Assembly (NCBI GenBank): GCA_029974635.1
Contig: JARKQY010000023.1
Coordinates: 62,001 to 126,000, forward strand
DNA from: Bacillota bacterium
Lineage (GTDB): Bacteria > Bacillota > UBA4882 > UBA8346
DNA: 64,000 bases
Direction: 5' to 3'
Below, in pieces: positions 16,755 through 25,167 of the stretch (position 1 is its first letter; each line of letters opens with the position of its first letter). The notes beneath the pieces were generated by a model, which did not search any database, was not told the DNA's origin, and saw only the letters and a program-made list of their open reading frames with translations. The position numbers and the translations under genes were made by a program.

Positions 16755-16956
16755 CAAAAGAGCGAACCCCCATTCATAGGACGCGCGAGTGGGTTCATAG
16801 ACCTCATTTTATCCACAATCATTACAAGAAGCACCCCGCCATATATGATTCATCCTGCTTTTAATCCCGCCAAAAATTTTAAGAAACCAGGTAGGAATTA
16901 ACTGAAAAATGTGCAATTATTACTTAGAGAATCCGATAAAGATGAGGGGTGGTCAG

Positions 16957-17607
16957 ATGACGATTGCGGCAAATACATCGGAAAAAATGGAGCAAGATAT
17001 CCTGAAAATGGGGAGTCTTGTGGAAGAAACCATGCGAATGGCGATTCAGGCATTGCGGGATCAAAACTCGGAAATGGCGATTATGGTAATTGAAAGGGAT
17101 GATTTAATCGATAATTACCAGATTGTGATTGAAGAAGAGATTGAACGGACTGCAATGGAGAATCCCCCGATTGGTTTCAAGCTGCGGCGCGATTTTGCGA
17201 CCATAAAAATCGTGAATGACTTGGAACGGATTGGCGATTATGCGACCAATATTGCGGAAATTGTCTTGGAATTAAAGACTGATCCCTATTTAAAACCGTT
17301 AATTCATATCCCGCAATTGGCCTCTTTGGCAATGAATATGGTAACTACTGTTTTAAAGGCTTTTGTTGAGAAAAATCAAGACCTTGCGGAAGCGGTTTGC
17401 CGGAAAGATGATGAGGCCGACAACCTTTACGAACAAATCCGGGAAGAATTGGTTAAAATCATCGGAACCGAGTCAAATCCCAAGAATGCCTACCAAGCTT
17501 CCCGGTTTTTACTTATCGCCGAGTGGCTGGAACGGGCAGCTGATCATGCCACCAATATCGGGGAGGAAACGATATACATACTGACAGGAAAACGGGTTAA
17601 GTATTAA
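16957..17607 (+). CDS. phoU: Phosphate transport regulator PhoU
   Basis: PhoU-family protein, 216 residues from ATG 16957, made of two three-helix repeats. Each repeat carries the metal-binding E/DxxxD region: FATIKIVNDLERIGDYATNI in the first, FLLIAEWLERAADHATNIGE in the second. GAGGGGTGG precedes ATG 16957. Longer frames from 16909 or 16942 would add a tail unlike the family. PhoU normally damps Pho signalling and phosphate uptake with PstSCAB and PhoR, none of which are in this window, so it stands alone here. Confidence 0.93.
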   Translation: MTIAANTSEKMEQDILKMGSLVEETMRMAIQALRDQNSEMAIMVIERDDLIDNYQIVIEEEIERTAMENPPIGFKLRRDFATIKIVNDLERIGDYATNIAEIVLELKTDPYLKPLIHIPQLASLAMNMVTTVLKAFVEKNQDLAEAVCRKDDEADNLYEQIREELVKIIGTESNPKNAYQASRFLLIAEWLERAADHATNIGEETIYILTGKRVKY

Positions 17608-17628
17608 CCGGCAACAATGACACTAGGC

Positions 17629-17715
17629 TATATAATTATCCTCAAAAAGTTCTTGCTTTTTTAGTAAACTTTTTGAGGATAATTTTTGAATTGTAGCAAT
17701 GCTATAATATGACAT
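17629..17715 (+). repeat. Two-hairpin intergenic element, copy 2
   Basis: Best-paired copy: ATTATCCTCAAAAAGTT pairs with AACTTTTTGAGGATAAT, perfect over 17 bases. The linker TTTTGAA then precedes TTGTAGC-AAT-GCTATAA and ATATG. It lies between phoU and the L,D-transpeptidase gene and is followed by a true terminator. Confidence 0.75.
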
Positions 17716-17726
17716 TGATGAATTTT

Positions 17727-17747
17727 AAGAGCCCCGGGCTCTTTTTT
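17727..17747 (+). terminator. Terminator before the L,D-transpeptidase gene
   Basis: AAGAGC, loop CCCGG, GCTCTT, then a run of T. It would end transcripts from phoU or from the repeat element. Confidence 0.75.
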
Positions 17748-17850
17748 ATTTTGAGTATAGTATATTCGGCTTTCTTCGTTCATAACATGTAACGGAGCTT
17801 TATCAATAGTTTACAATTCATCTTGGAATTGATTTTTGGAGGGGAGATAG

Positions 17851-18591
17851 GTGAAAGCCAAGCTATTAATGACTGTTTTTTCCGGATTATTCATAGCCAC
17901 GCTCGTTTGTTTTATGACTCAGCCGGTTCACTCGGCGAACATCTCTCACATCACCTGTGAGGACGGTGAACAATTTTCGCTTAAAGAGTGGGATGCCATG
18001 GAAACATCAAATATTGCAATAGAAAACAGGGATTTAATCGTAGTGGAGACACACAAGCTCCGGTTAACATTGTATCGTGACGGGAAAATGCTGCGAACAT
18101 ATCCGGTGGCCATTGGGACCTCAAAAACGCCATCTCCGATTGGTGAATGGAAGATAATTCATAAAGGCGGAAATTGGGGGAATGGATTCGGCGCCCGTTG
18201 GTTAGGGCTGAATGTACCATGGGGCATCTACGGAATTCATGGAACCGACCAACCATCCTCTATTGGCTACAGGGCGAGTCATGGCTGCATCCGCATGCTT
18301 AACCGTAATGTGGTGGAGTTATATGATTTGATAAAAGTGGGAACTCCGGTTCATATTATTGGCGATTTACCGAAAATCACTTTCCGGCGCGAAATGAGGA
18401 TAACGAATGCCGGTAAAGACATAGTTGAAATCCAATTCGCCTTACGGCGTGCCGGATTTAACCCGGGTAATGCTGACGGCCGGTTTGGTATTTCAATGGA
18501 ACAAGCGGTATATAAGTTTCAGCGTTTTTATGGATTGGCAATAACCGGGAGAATCGGTTCGAATGAGCAATACCTCTTAAAAATCCGTTAA
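17851..18591 (+). CDS. Exported L,D-transpeptidase with peptidoglycan-binding domain
   Basis: Cell-wall cross-linking enzyme, 246 residues. An N-terminal signal (residues 1-29, ending HSAN) is followed by a YkuD catalytic domain (about 58-175) with the motif GIHGTD...RASHGCIRM, whose Cys (near residue 145) is the nucleophile. The C-terminal region (about 190-246) is a peptidoglycan-binding type 1 repeat (VEIQFALRRAGFNPGNADGRFG). It acts outside the membrane on peptidoglycan stem peptides. GGAGGGGAG precedes the GTG start (17851). A vegetative or spore-cortex role cannot be separated from sequence. Confidence 0.93.
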   Translation: MKAKLLMTVFSGLFIATLVCFMTQPVHSANISHITCEDGEQFSLKEWDAMETSNIAIENRDLIVVETHKLRLTLYRDGKMLRTYPVAIGTSKTPSPIGEWKIIHKGGNWGNGFGARWLGLNVPWGIYGIHGTDQPSSIGYRASHGCIRMLNRNVVELYDLIKVGTPVHIIGDLPKITFRREMRITNAGKDIVEIQFALRRAGFNPGNADGRFGISMEQAVYKFQRFYGLAITGRIGSNEQYLLKIR

Positions 18592-18670
18592 CGGATATTA
18601 AGAGTTTCGGGTTTAGGCTCCTAACTCCAAAGTACTTGTCAAGTCGCTCAAGCCGGTCAAGATTGTTTTC

Positions 18671-18820
18671 AGACGGGATTAACCGGATTTACAGGATTAA
18701 AGATTTAGTAAAACGGATTTTATCTTATTTTAAGCGAAGCTCAATTATTCGAATCCTATTAATCCCGTAAATCCTATTCAAATAGGTTTTGGTTTGGTTC
18801 CGGCTCGTCTGGGGTAGGTA
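18671..18820. repeat. Dispersed GGATTAA-type repeat
   Basis: Left arm GACGGGATTAACCGGATT, right arm near 18752-18778 containing AATCCCGTAAATCCTATT, an imperfect inverted pair. It is followed by GTTTTGGTTTGGTTCCGGCT, which recurs almost unchanged near 38934-38953. No gene lies in 18592-18858. Confidence 0.6.
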
Positions 18821-18858
18821 AGGCGTGTTAAAAATGCGAATGAGGTAAGGTGATTTGA

Positions 18859-20220
18859 TTGCCAAAGAAGAAATTATCCTGGGTTTACTGGTTATTTCTG
18901 GTGATCTGCTTTGGAGCCGGATTTCTTATAACAAGACTTGGTCATCAACCCCGGGTCAAATTAGGGGAGCAATACATCTATTGTAATCCTCATGCGAAAG
19001 TGAACCCGAAAAAAACCTACCGGCTGCGGTTGTGGGATACCGATTGGCCAATTCAACAGTCCGGTGGATATCGGACGTATCTGGACAGACTGATCCGGGA
19101 TTTTCAAAAAGAATACCCCAACATTCAAGTTCAATATAGCTTGTTGGATCTGATGGAGGGTCCCAACCAGTTGGCGAAGGCGCTTAAAACCAACTCTGCT
19201 CCCGATGTATTTTGTTCCTCATTTTCGATTCCGGAATTTAATTTCAAACGGCAGATTCCGGTTGGCTTTTATTTGAAACGCGATGAAAAAGAAGTCTACT
19301 TTTCTGAGGCCCTAAAACTTACTGAGGTGAATGGAGTCCCATGCAGTTTTCCCCGCTGGCTGGCGCCGACCATTTGGATTGGGAATCAACACTTATTAAA
19401 GGGAATATATTCCGGAGAACCATCAATTCATACGAAAGGATATGATCTCGCCGATTTTCAAAACATGTCACCACGACTCCCCAGAGACAAGTTTATTCTC
19501 GTCGGAAATATTGGGCATAACGGTTTTTTTACCGATTTGGCGGCCAATGCTTCCGTTATGAACACTACTACCGAGGAATCCGGCCTGGTGAAACCGGAAA
19601 CCGGAAATCTCTTTTTAACTCAAACCGGCATTGCTGAGACTTTGGATCAATTACAACATTTAATAACTTTAAGACGAAATCCGTCCGATTTTGAGTCAAA
19701 CGCTATCGGCCATTTTTTAAAAGGGAATTCGGTGATACTGGCCGGGGTAAGACCGGTGGTCTACCGGTTTATTAAAACCCGGCTGGCTGAGGCTCCTCAT
19801 CAGAATATATGCCAACCCGTAATAATCCCCTCTCCCGGAAAGAGGCCACAAAAATATACCCTTACCGAGAATGGCGTTATTTGTATTTACCGCAACAAAA
19901 ACAGTGCCGGAGATGACCATATCGCCGCCGCTGTTAAACTCGGACAGTTTATCAGCACTTATGAATCAACCAGACCGTTCCAGGAAATGATGCTACTGCC
20001 GGCAGCCGTAAAAAGCGCGGCCAAATGGTGTCAGGAACTTAAACCGGCGGTAGGTGATGTTGATTACTTAATTCAATTGGCAAAGCATACTACATTACTG
20101 AATATTCCCGGTTATATCAAATATCAAAATGATATTTATCCGGCACTACATGATTTTTGCGCCAATAAAGCCTCTCTGGAAAGCGTCAAAGCCAAATTAG
20201 CCACACTAAAATGGCAGTAG
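18859..20220 (+). CDS. Extracellular solute-binding protein (family 1-like), orphan
   Basis: A 453-residue exported protein with an N-terminal anchor (WVYWLFLVICFGAGFLI) and the outline of ABC family-1 binding proteins. Typical segments are YRLRLWDTDWP, then YLDRLIRDFQKEYPNIQVQY, NSAPDVFC and PFQEMMLLPAA. It has no lipobox at the usual place. TTG 18859 follows AAGGTGA at six bases. No permease or ATPase genes are near, so it may feed a transporter elsewhere or have become a sensor. Ligand unknown; sugars or oligosaccharides are the family default. Confidence 0.75.
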   Translation: MPKKKLSWVYWLFLVICFGAGFLITRLGHQPRVKLGEQYIYCNPHAKVNPKKTYRLRLWDTDWPIQQSGGYRTYLDRLIRDFQKEYPNIQVQYSLLDLMEGPNQLAKALKTNSAPDVFCSSFSIPEFNFKRQIPVGFYLKRDEKEVYFSEALKLTEVNGVPCSFPRWLAPTIWIGNQHLLKGIYSGEPSIHTKGYDLADFQNMSPRLPRDKFILVGNIGHNGFFTDLAANASVMNTTTEESGLVKPETGNLFLTQTGIAETLDQLQHLITLRRNPSDFESNAIGHFLKGNSVILAGVRPVVYRFIKTRLAEAPHQNICQPVIIPSPGKRPQKYTLTENGVICIYRNKNSAGDDHIAAAVKLGQFISTYESTRPFQEMMLLPAAVKSAAKWCQELKPAVGDVDYLIQLAKHTTLLNIPGYIKYQNDIYPALHDFCANKASLESVKAKLATLKWQ

Positions 20221-20257
20221 ACAACCGATATTTATATTTCGGGTTACTATATTATAA

Positions 20258-20301
20258 TTGACAAATAATAACTTATATAATATTATATATATATAATATT
20301 A
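20258..20301 (+). promoter_or_regulatory. padR promoter with 24-base palindromic operator
   Basis: TTGACA (20258-20263), 17-base spacer, TATTAT (20281-20286). A perfect 24-base AT-only palindrome (20278-20301, half-site TAATATTATATA) covers the -10 box. A related half-site, TAATATAATATTA, lies at 20304-20316. Autorepression by the PadR protein encoded just downstream is likely. Confidence 0.65.
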
Positions 20302-20331
20302 ACTAATATAATATTAATCATGGAGAATAAG

Positions 20332-20877
20332 ATGAATAATTCGGAAATATTTTTACTTAGCTTAATTAACCAAAGTCCCCGGTATGGTTATGAAATTGCT
20401 CAGTTCCTCGAGGAATCCAACGCCGGTCTCTGGATAAACATCAGTATGCCCTATGTTTACCGTTTGCTAAAAAGCCTTCAAGAGCGCGGGTTAGTTTCCG
20501 CTAAAGTTGTGGAATCCAAAAACAGGCCGAACCGCACCATGTATCAAATTACTGAAAAAGGCCGCCAAACACTGCTGGAAAGCCTAAAGGCCGGAGAATT
20601 CATCGTTGATAAAATCTACTTCAGTTCCGATGTGGCCTTGGCAGTAGCTGCGATTACCAATATTGAATTTGATTTGCCGCAAATGATTGCCAATCAAATT
20701 CAAAAGGTCAAGAAGGAGCTCGGTCAGTTTGATTTACAGGCGATGGAGGATGAAGAGATAACAACTGACGTTAAAATGGCCCATTTAATTATTGAACATC
20801 GCATCATTTTTCTGCAGGCGGAACTAAAATGGCTCAAGAAAGTGCAGGAAACTCTTTTAGAGGTGGCTGGTGGTTAA
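20332..20877 (+). CDS. PadR-family transcriptional regulator
   Basis: Winged-helix repressor of 181 residues. The N-terminal domain reads NNSEIFLLSLINQSPRYGYE, then the recognition region SMPYVYRLLKSLQERGLV and wing NRTMYQITEKG. The C-terminal Vir_C-like helices (LIIEHRIIFLQAELKWL) dimerise. ATG 20332 has GGAG six bases upstream; ATG 20320 lacks a site. The ligand and targets are unknown. Own-promoter binding is suggested by the palindrome, and no transporter is adjacent except the upstream orphan binding protein. Confidence 0.9.
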   Translation: MNNSEIFLLSLINQSPRYGYEIAQFLEESNAGLWINISMPYVYRLLKSLQERGLVSAKVVESKNRPNRTMYQITEKGRQTLLESLKAGEFIVDKIYFSSDVALAVAAITNIEFDLPQMIANQIQKVKKELGQFDLQAMEDEEITTDVKMAHLIIEHRIIFLQAELKWLKKVQETLLEVAGG

Positions 20878-21233
20878 AGAGGACCAGGATTTAACGGACA
20901 GCATAAAATTGTTGAGCATACATTCACATATCTTTCATTAATGTGTCCCAATCAGAACAGAATGATGGTATAACTAAAGAACAGCAATTGCTGAAACTGA
21001 AGGAGGTTATTGCAAATAAATTTTACAAATTTTTAATACTGTTATGATTTTTTTAACCCCTAGAGTAAAACGAAGCTCAGTTCCTTGCGGGGTTTTTTTA
21101 TTTTTGACATCGTTACCGAAAGAGATCGACAATCGAGATATAATGGAAACTAGTGATTGCCGGGTTTGGTCGGACTGCTTTTTAAAATATGGTAATGGAG
21201 GGATTAAGATGCAAGTTGTCGAATTATTATAGT
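20878..21233 (+). other. Intergenic stretch with leader-like signals
   Basis: No full gene. A Shine-Dalgarno AAGGAGG (21000-21006) precedes an eight-codon frame starting TTG 21010, just before the terminator at 21055-21099. A second strong site GGAGGG precedes a seven-codon frame from ATG 21210. These could be leader peptides, or chance. Confidence 0.25.
21055..21099 (+). terminator. Terminator downstream of padR
   Basis: AACCCC (21055-21060) pairs with GGGGTT (21089-21094) across a 28-base loop, followed by TTTTT. Confidence 0.6.
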
Positions 21234-21325
21234 TCAAAATTATTTCATAATTGTAGTGTAGCTACAATTCAAAATTATCCCCAAAAGTTCACCAAGAGAG
21301 CAAACTTTTTAAGGATAATGATAAA
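21234..21325 (-). repeat. Two-hairpin intergenic element, copy 3 (inverted)
   Basis: On the minus strand: ATTATCCTTAAAAAGTTTGC, loop, GAACTTTTGGGGATAAT, linker TTTGAA, then TTGTAG-CTAC-ACTACAA and TTATG. The opposite orientation shows that the element is a discrete unit, not part of one gene's leader. Confidence 0.7.
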
Positions 21326-21355
21326 ACTGATCATCAAACCGAGAGAGGGATTCTT

Positions 21356-22291
21356 ATGAATGGCGAAAAAGTCTTAATCGTTGAACCGGAGGCGAAAATT
21401 GCGGAACTGGCGGTTATTAAATTATCAAGCGCCGGTTACCTGGTAATTATGGCTGCCGATGGCGAGGAAGCGCTCCAAAAGGCGGTAACCGGTTCGCCGG
21501 AATTGATTATTATCAATCCTGCTCTCGCCAAACGGGATGGTTTTGAGGTATGCGGCGAGATCCGGCAAAAACCGGGGCTCGAAAACACCCCGATCATTTT
21601 ATTGATGGATCAGCGGTTGGATGAAGAGCGATTCCGGAATTACGGGGTTAAGATCGATGATTTTTTGGTTAAACCGTTTAGCCCTAAAACACTACTTGCC
21701 CGGGTCAACGCTTTAATGACTAAAACCAGGTTAATCAAGGTTCTAAACCCGTTAACCGAACTTCCCGGCCGGGTTCACTTGGAGGAAGCATTAAATACCC
21801 GAATTACTGACGGCAAGAAATTTGATTTGATTTTCTGCGATATTAAACGGTTTAAGAGTTATAATAAAATTTACGGTTATGAAAAGGGTAACGAAGTCAT
21901 TAAGTTATTAAAACAGATCATTGTGGAAGAACTTAAAAAAATATATCCACAAGAGGCCGGGGTTTATCATTTGGGTGCGGACCGGTTTTGCATCCTGGTG
22001 GAACCCGGGAGTTCGGCTGTGATTTGTGAGGGGCTTGCGGATCATTTCGACCGGCAAATCCCCGAATATTACCTGGAAAACGACCGGTTGCGGGGCGGTT
22101 CGGTCATTACCAACCGGAGGGGTATCATTGAGCAGTGGCCCATCATTACTTTGGCCATGGCTATTGTCGGTAATGAGCAACGGCTCATAACCTGCTGGCT
22201 GGAAGCGGAAACCATTGGTTATGAATTGTTGAAGTATATAAAATCAGTACCCGGGAGCAAACATATAAAAGATAGGCGTACCAGCAGTTGA
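21356..22291 (+). CDS. Receiver domain protein with degenerate GGDEF domain
   Basis: Residues 1-120 match a response-regulator receiver (KVLIVEPEAKIAELA, ADGEEALQKA, KRDGFEVCGEIR, DFLVKPFSPKTLLARV). The phosphoacceptor Asp position holds Asn54 (IIINPALAKRDGFE) and the acidic pair is EPE, so normal phosphorylation is unlikely. Residues about 130-300 follow the GGDEF fold (NPLTELPGRVHLEEAL, DLIFCDIKRFKSYNKIYG), but the signature reads GADRF (near 207). Diguanylate cyclase activity is therefore probably lost. It may bind c-di-GMP or GTP or act as a protein adaptor. It is a single gene between two repeat elements. The c-di-GMP riboswitch at 31495 shows that the cell uses this messenger. Confidence 0.85.
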   Translation: MNGEKVLIVEPEAKIAELAVIKLSSAGYLVIMAADGEEALQKAVTGSPELIIINPALAKRDGFEVCGEIRQKPGLENTPIILLMDQRLDEERFRNYGVKIDDFLVKPFSPKTLLARVNALMTKTRLIKVLNPLTELPGRVHLEEALNTRITDGKKFDLIFCDIKRFKSYNKIYGYEKGNEVIKLLKQIIVEELKKIYPQEAGVYHLGADRFCILVEPGSSAVICEGLADHFDRQIPEYYLENDRLRGGSVITNRRGIIEQWPIITLAMAIVGNEQRLITCWLEAETIGYELLKYIKSVPGSKHIKDRRTSS

Positions 22292-22320
22292 GTGGTAAAT
22301 AAAGCCGCCGTGCATGGAAA

Positions 22321-22405
22321 TATATAATTATCTTCAAAGGTTTGCTTTTTTTGCAAACTTTTGTGGATAATTTTTGAATTATAGCTACGCTACAATATGC
22401 TATTC
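22321..22405 (+). repeat. Two-hairpin intergenic element, copy 4
   Basis: ATTATCTTCAAAGGTTTGC, T-rich loop, GCAAACTTTTGTGGATAAT, linker TTTTGAA, then TTATAGC-TAC-GCTACAA and TATG. It ends 17 bases before the rsmA start. Confidence 0.75.
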
Positions 22406-22421
22406 ATGAAAGAGCGAAAAC

Positions 22422-23327
22422 ATGGCTGAGCGACTTACCTCACCCAAGACGATCAAGGAAAAATTAGCAAGCAGAAATCTGGCTCCCCGCAAAAGTTTGG
22501 GGCAAAATTTCCTGATTGACGAGAACTATAAGAATAAAATAATTGAGGCTGCGGATATTAAACCATCCGATGTGGTAGTTGAGATTGGCCCTGGACTTGG
22601 CGTTTTAACCGCGTCATTACTGGAACGGGCAGGTGTGGTTATTGCCATTGAATATGATCGGGGCTTATTCGCTATCTTAGAGGAACTTCTTGGCAATCAT
22701 TCGCGTTTTATCCTTTTGAACCAGGATTTTTTAGAAACGGATCTTAACGCTTTACTTGATGATTATTTGAAAGAAGAGTATCATTATAAAGTAGTGGCAA
22801 ATCTGCCGTACTATATCACGACGCCGATTATTTTCAAATTGCTGGAGGCGGGGATTCATTGGGATTCAATGATTTTTTTGGTTCAAAAAGAGGTTGCGGA
22901 TCGTATCTGCGCTGGACCGGGTGGCAAAGACTATGGCGCGTTGACGGTAATGCTAAATTTTTATGGTAAAGCCGAAAAGATTGCCAGCGTCCCCAAAACT
23001 GTATTTTACCCAATGCCTCAGGTTGACTCGATGATCATTCGGATTTCCACCCAACCCTCCCATATAAGCCCCGTATCCGCTTTTAACGACCCATATTCCC
23101 GCAGCCAAATTTATCCTTATTTGCGTTCGGTGGTTCAGGCGGCTTTTGGCCAACGACGGAAAACTATTTTAAATGCGTTGTCACCACTGGAAGATTCTTT
23201 CGGCGGCAAAAAAGAACTGGCTTTGGTTTTACACCGCTTAGGCATTGACCCGGAGCGGCGGGGAGAGATGTTATCGTTAAACGAGTTTTTGCTTATCGCG
23301 GCGGAACTCCGTCAAGTTAGTAGTTAG
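22422..23327 (+). CDS. rsmA: 16S rRNA dimethyladenosine transferase
   Basis: KsgA/RsmA dimethylates A1518 and A1519 of 16S rRNA. At 301 residues it is full length. It carries PRKSLGQNFLID at the N-terminus, the SAM motif VVEIGPGLGVLT (about 48-59), the catalytic NLPYYITTPI (about 128) and FYPMPQVDS. The ATG at 22422 sits 17 bases after repeat copy 4. In many Firmicutes it neighbours rnmV and veg. Here veg is 3 kb downstream with an accessory island in between, which suggests that an insertion split the old neighbourhood. Confidence 0.96.
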   Translation: MAERLTSPKTIKEKLASRNLAPRKSLGQNFLIDENYKNKIIEAADIKPSDVVVEIGPGLGVLTASLLERAGVVIAIEYDRGLFAILEELLGNHSRFILLNQDFLETDLNALLDDYLKEEYHYKVVANLPYYITTPIIFKLLEAGIHWDSMIFLVQKEVADRICAGPGGKDYGALTVMLNFYGKAEKIASVPKTVFYPMPQVDSMIIRISTQPSHISPVSAFNDPYSRSQIYPYLRSVVQAAFGQRRKTILNALSPLEDSFGGKKELALVLHRLGIDPERRGEMLSLNEFLLIAAELRQVSS

Positions 23328-23369
23328 TTATTAATCTCCCCAGTTTTGCTGGGGTGGGAGATTAATAAC
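23327..23369. other. Long perfect hairpin after rsmA
   Basis: GTTATTAATCTCCC (23327-23340) pairs perfectly with GGGAGATTAATAAC (23356-23369); 14 pairs, beginning in the rsmA stop codon. There is no T-run on either side, so it is not a normal terminator. It may protect the rsmA mRNA end or be a mobile palindrome. Confidence 0.6.
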
Positions 23370-23400
23370 CAATTAACCAGACAAAAACGAGGGTATTTAT

Positions 23401-23871
23401 ATGACATTTGTTAGCCCTACCAAAGGGCGGCTTAATTTAGATCAAGTTTTTAAAGATATGACCGATTATATTTCCGAATATCCGGGTTCCCGGTTTAAGT
23501 TGATCATTGGCACCGATTCGCAACTTCGGGAGGAGATATGTTATGTCACCGCCGTGATTATTCTGCGGGAAGGTAAAGGCGGGCGCTTTTATTATAACAA
23601 AGAACGGGAAAAGACTAAGCTTAGCCTTAAACAGCGTATTTTTTACGAGACATCGAAAAGCCTTTCGGTGGCGGCGAAAATGGCCGAAAAGCTGGCTGAT
23701 AACGGGTGGGCTGACTTGGATATCGAAATTCACCTGGATGTTGGTGAACAAGGGCGTACGAAAGAAATTATCCGGGAAGTGGTGGGAATGGTTAACGGGA
23801 GCGGTTTTGACGCTAGAATTAAGCCGGATTCCTATGGGGCTTCCAAAGTAGCGGATAAGTTTACTAAGTAG
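23401..23871 (+). CDS. YkuK-like ribonuclease H-like protein (DUF458)
   Basis: A 156-residue protein of the DUF458/YkuK family with an RNase H-like fold. Typical text: SRFKLIIGTDSQ at the first acidic strand, YVTAVIILREGKGGRFYY, DLDIEIHLDVGEQGRTKE and ARIKPDSYGASKVADKFTK. The acidic residues in GTDS, HLDVG and KPDS match a metal-binding centre. Function in the family is not established. It lies 73 bases after rsmA beyond a long hairpin and carries a repeat-family terminus directly after its stop. Confidence 0.85.
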   Translation: MTFVSPTKGRLNLDQVFKDMTDYISEYPGSRFKLIIGTDSQLREEICYVTAVIILREGKGGRFYYNKEREKTKLSLKQRIFYETSKSLSVAAKMAEKLADNGWADLDIEIHLDVGEQGRTKEIIREVVGMVNGSGFDARIKPDSYGASKVADKFTK

Positions 23872-23874
23872 TTT

Positions 23875-23894
23875 AGGAGTCTGTGCAGGTAATA
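23875..23894 (+). repeat. GGAGTCTGTGC repeat terminus
   Basis: AGGAGTCTGTGCAGGTAATA, three bases after the YkuK-like stop. It matches the ends of the 113-base element at 55193-55305 and single copies at 49831 and, in reverse, 26348. No partner arm is visible nearby. The rest of 23895-24228 holds a hairpin and one small frame, listed separately. Confidence 0.55.
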
Positions 23895-23955
23895 GTTTTC
23901 GAAGCATATTTAGTATATAGTAAAGTACAGTTTACAAGGGACTACACAGGGGCGG

Positions 23956-23987
23956 TCTGACGGGTGATGTACTGTCCGTCAGATTTT
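23956..23987 (+). terminator. Hairpin with short T-run
   Basis: TCTGACGG (23956-23963) pairs with CCGTCAGA (23976-23983), then TTTT. Confidence 0.6.
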
Positions 23988-23994
23988 CCATGTA

Positions 23995-24159
23995 ATGTTC
24001 ATCTTTTCGCTGGTGGCTTCCACGGTAGTAACCAGCAAATCCAGCACCCGGATTGATTACAAGAAGCTGACAGCGGAAGAATTTCAGGTGATGATACGGG
24101 TGTTGGGAAAATCCAAGCACTTGCGTATTTGGGAAAAGAAGCGCAAGAAACGAAAATGA
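23995..24159 (+). CDS. Small hypothetical protein or gene remnant
   Basis: A 54-codon frame from ATG 23995. Its C-terminal two thirds look protein-like (RIDYKKLTAEEFQVMIRVLG, then a very basic tail ending KKRKKRK). There is no ribosome-binding site, and it begins just after a terminator hairpin. It may be the 3' end of a transposon or plasmid gene. Not recognised. Confidence 0.25.
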   Translation: MFIFSLVASTVVTSKSSTRIDYKKLTAEEFQVMIRVLGKSKHLRIWEKKRKKRK

Positions 24160-24228
24160 CAGGGATAGACTTGCGTAGAGAATAGACATAACGATACAAT
24201 TTAAAGATAAAGTGAGCGAGGGATACTT

Positions 24229-25167
24229 GTGAAGATAATTGATTGGTTATTAGAGGGAGATATTGTTATTCAGCACTTGACGAACAGGCATTTGCTGAAC
24301 CGTTCCTTTGACCACAACAACGGGGGGTATATTACTAAATATTTAGAACTGTACGATACTGTCGGGCAAGAGTGGGGCGGCAGCATTTATTCGCGTAAGT
24401 GGATATCAAGTACATACACATTATTGGAGTTAAAGTATATGGAGATTCACCCTAATAATCCATGTTATCAGGATGCTACGAAAAAGGTATTGAATGGCCT
24501 TTGGGAGAATCACGGTAAGATTTCCAAAACCAGATATCAGGATATGTGTATGTCCGCAATGCTACTAAGCCTTGTTTGTTATGGGAGAATCCATGATTTC
24601 AGGACAAATGAAATTATTGATTACATTTTAGAGCACCAAATGGACGACGGCGGCTGGAATTGTGCATGGGATTCGGTTCATAACCGTTCCACTGTTGGTT
24701 CCGTACATACGATCATTTCTGTATTGGAAGCATTTTCGGATTACCAAAAAAACGGGTATGATTACCGCTTGATTGAAATAAAACAGCAAGCGGCTTTGGG
24801 GCAGGAATATTTGTTAAGCAGGGAACTGTTCAAATCCTTAAAAACTGGCGAGGTTATCCATCCAGATATAATTAACTTTCATTATCCCTGCCGTTGGAAA
24901 TATGATTGTTTTCGGGCATTAGAGTATTTTTTACATATTGGATACCCTTATGACAATCGAATGCAGAATGCAATCAATCTGGTGAAGACTGCTTTGAAAA
25001 GAGGCTATATAAACAGAGGAAAGAGTTATTCGGGCAAAATTCATTTTCCTCTTGAATCAGGCTCGAAAGGAAGATTTAATACATACAGAGGGTTGCTCAT
25101 TCTAAAGCGTTATGACAATGAAGCTTATCAAGAAGCTATTCATGCTGATTTTATATATGATAAGTAG
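24229..25167 (+). CDS. Terpenoid-cyclase/prenyltransferase-fold protein
   Basis: A 312-residue protein of the alpha-alpha barrel class shared by squalene cyclases and protein prenyltransferases. The segment LEHQMDDGGWNCAWD matches the QW/GGW repeat. Spaced helices (MCMSAMLLSLVCYG, VHTIISVLEAFSDY, KTGEVIHPDIINFHYP) fit the fold. It lacks a visible DXDD cyclase motif, so a true triterpene cyclase is unlikely. There is no signal peptide. GTG 24229 is preceded by GCGAGGGA. Base use is more AT-rich than the flanking housekeeping genes, and mobile-element remnants follow it, which suggests acquisition. Function not assigned. Confidence 0.6.
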   Translation: MKIIDWLLEGDIVIQHLTNRHLLNRSFDHNNGGYITKYLELYDTVGQEWGGSIYSRKWISSTYTLLELKYMEIHPNNPCYQDATKKVLNGLWENHGKISKTRYQDMCMSAMLLSLVCYGRIHDFRTNEIIDYILEHQMDDGGWNCAWDSVHNRSTVGSVHTIISVLEAFSDYQKNGYDYRLIEIKQQAALGQEYLLSRELFKSLKTGEVIHPDIINFHYPCRWKYDCFRALEYFLHIGYPYDNRMQNAINLVKTALKRGYINRGKSYSGKIHFPLESGSKGRFNTYRGLLILKRYDNEAYQEAIHADFIYDK

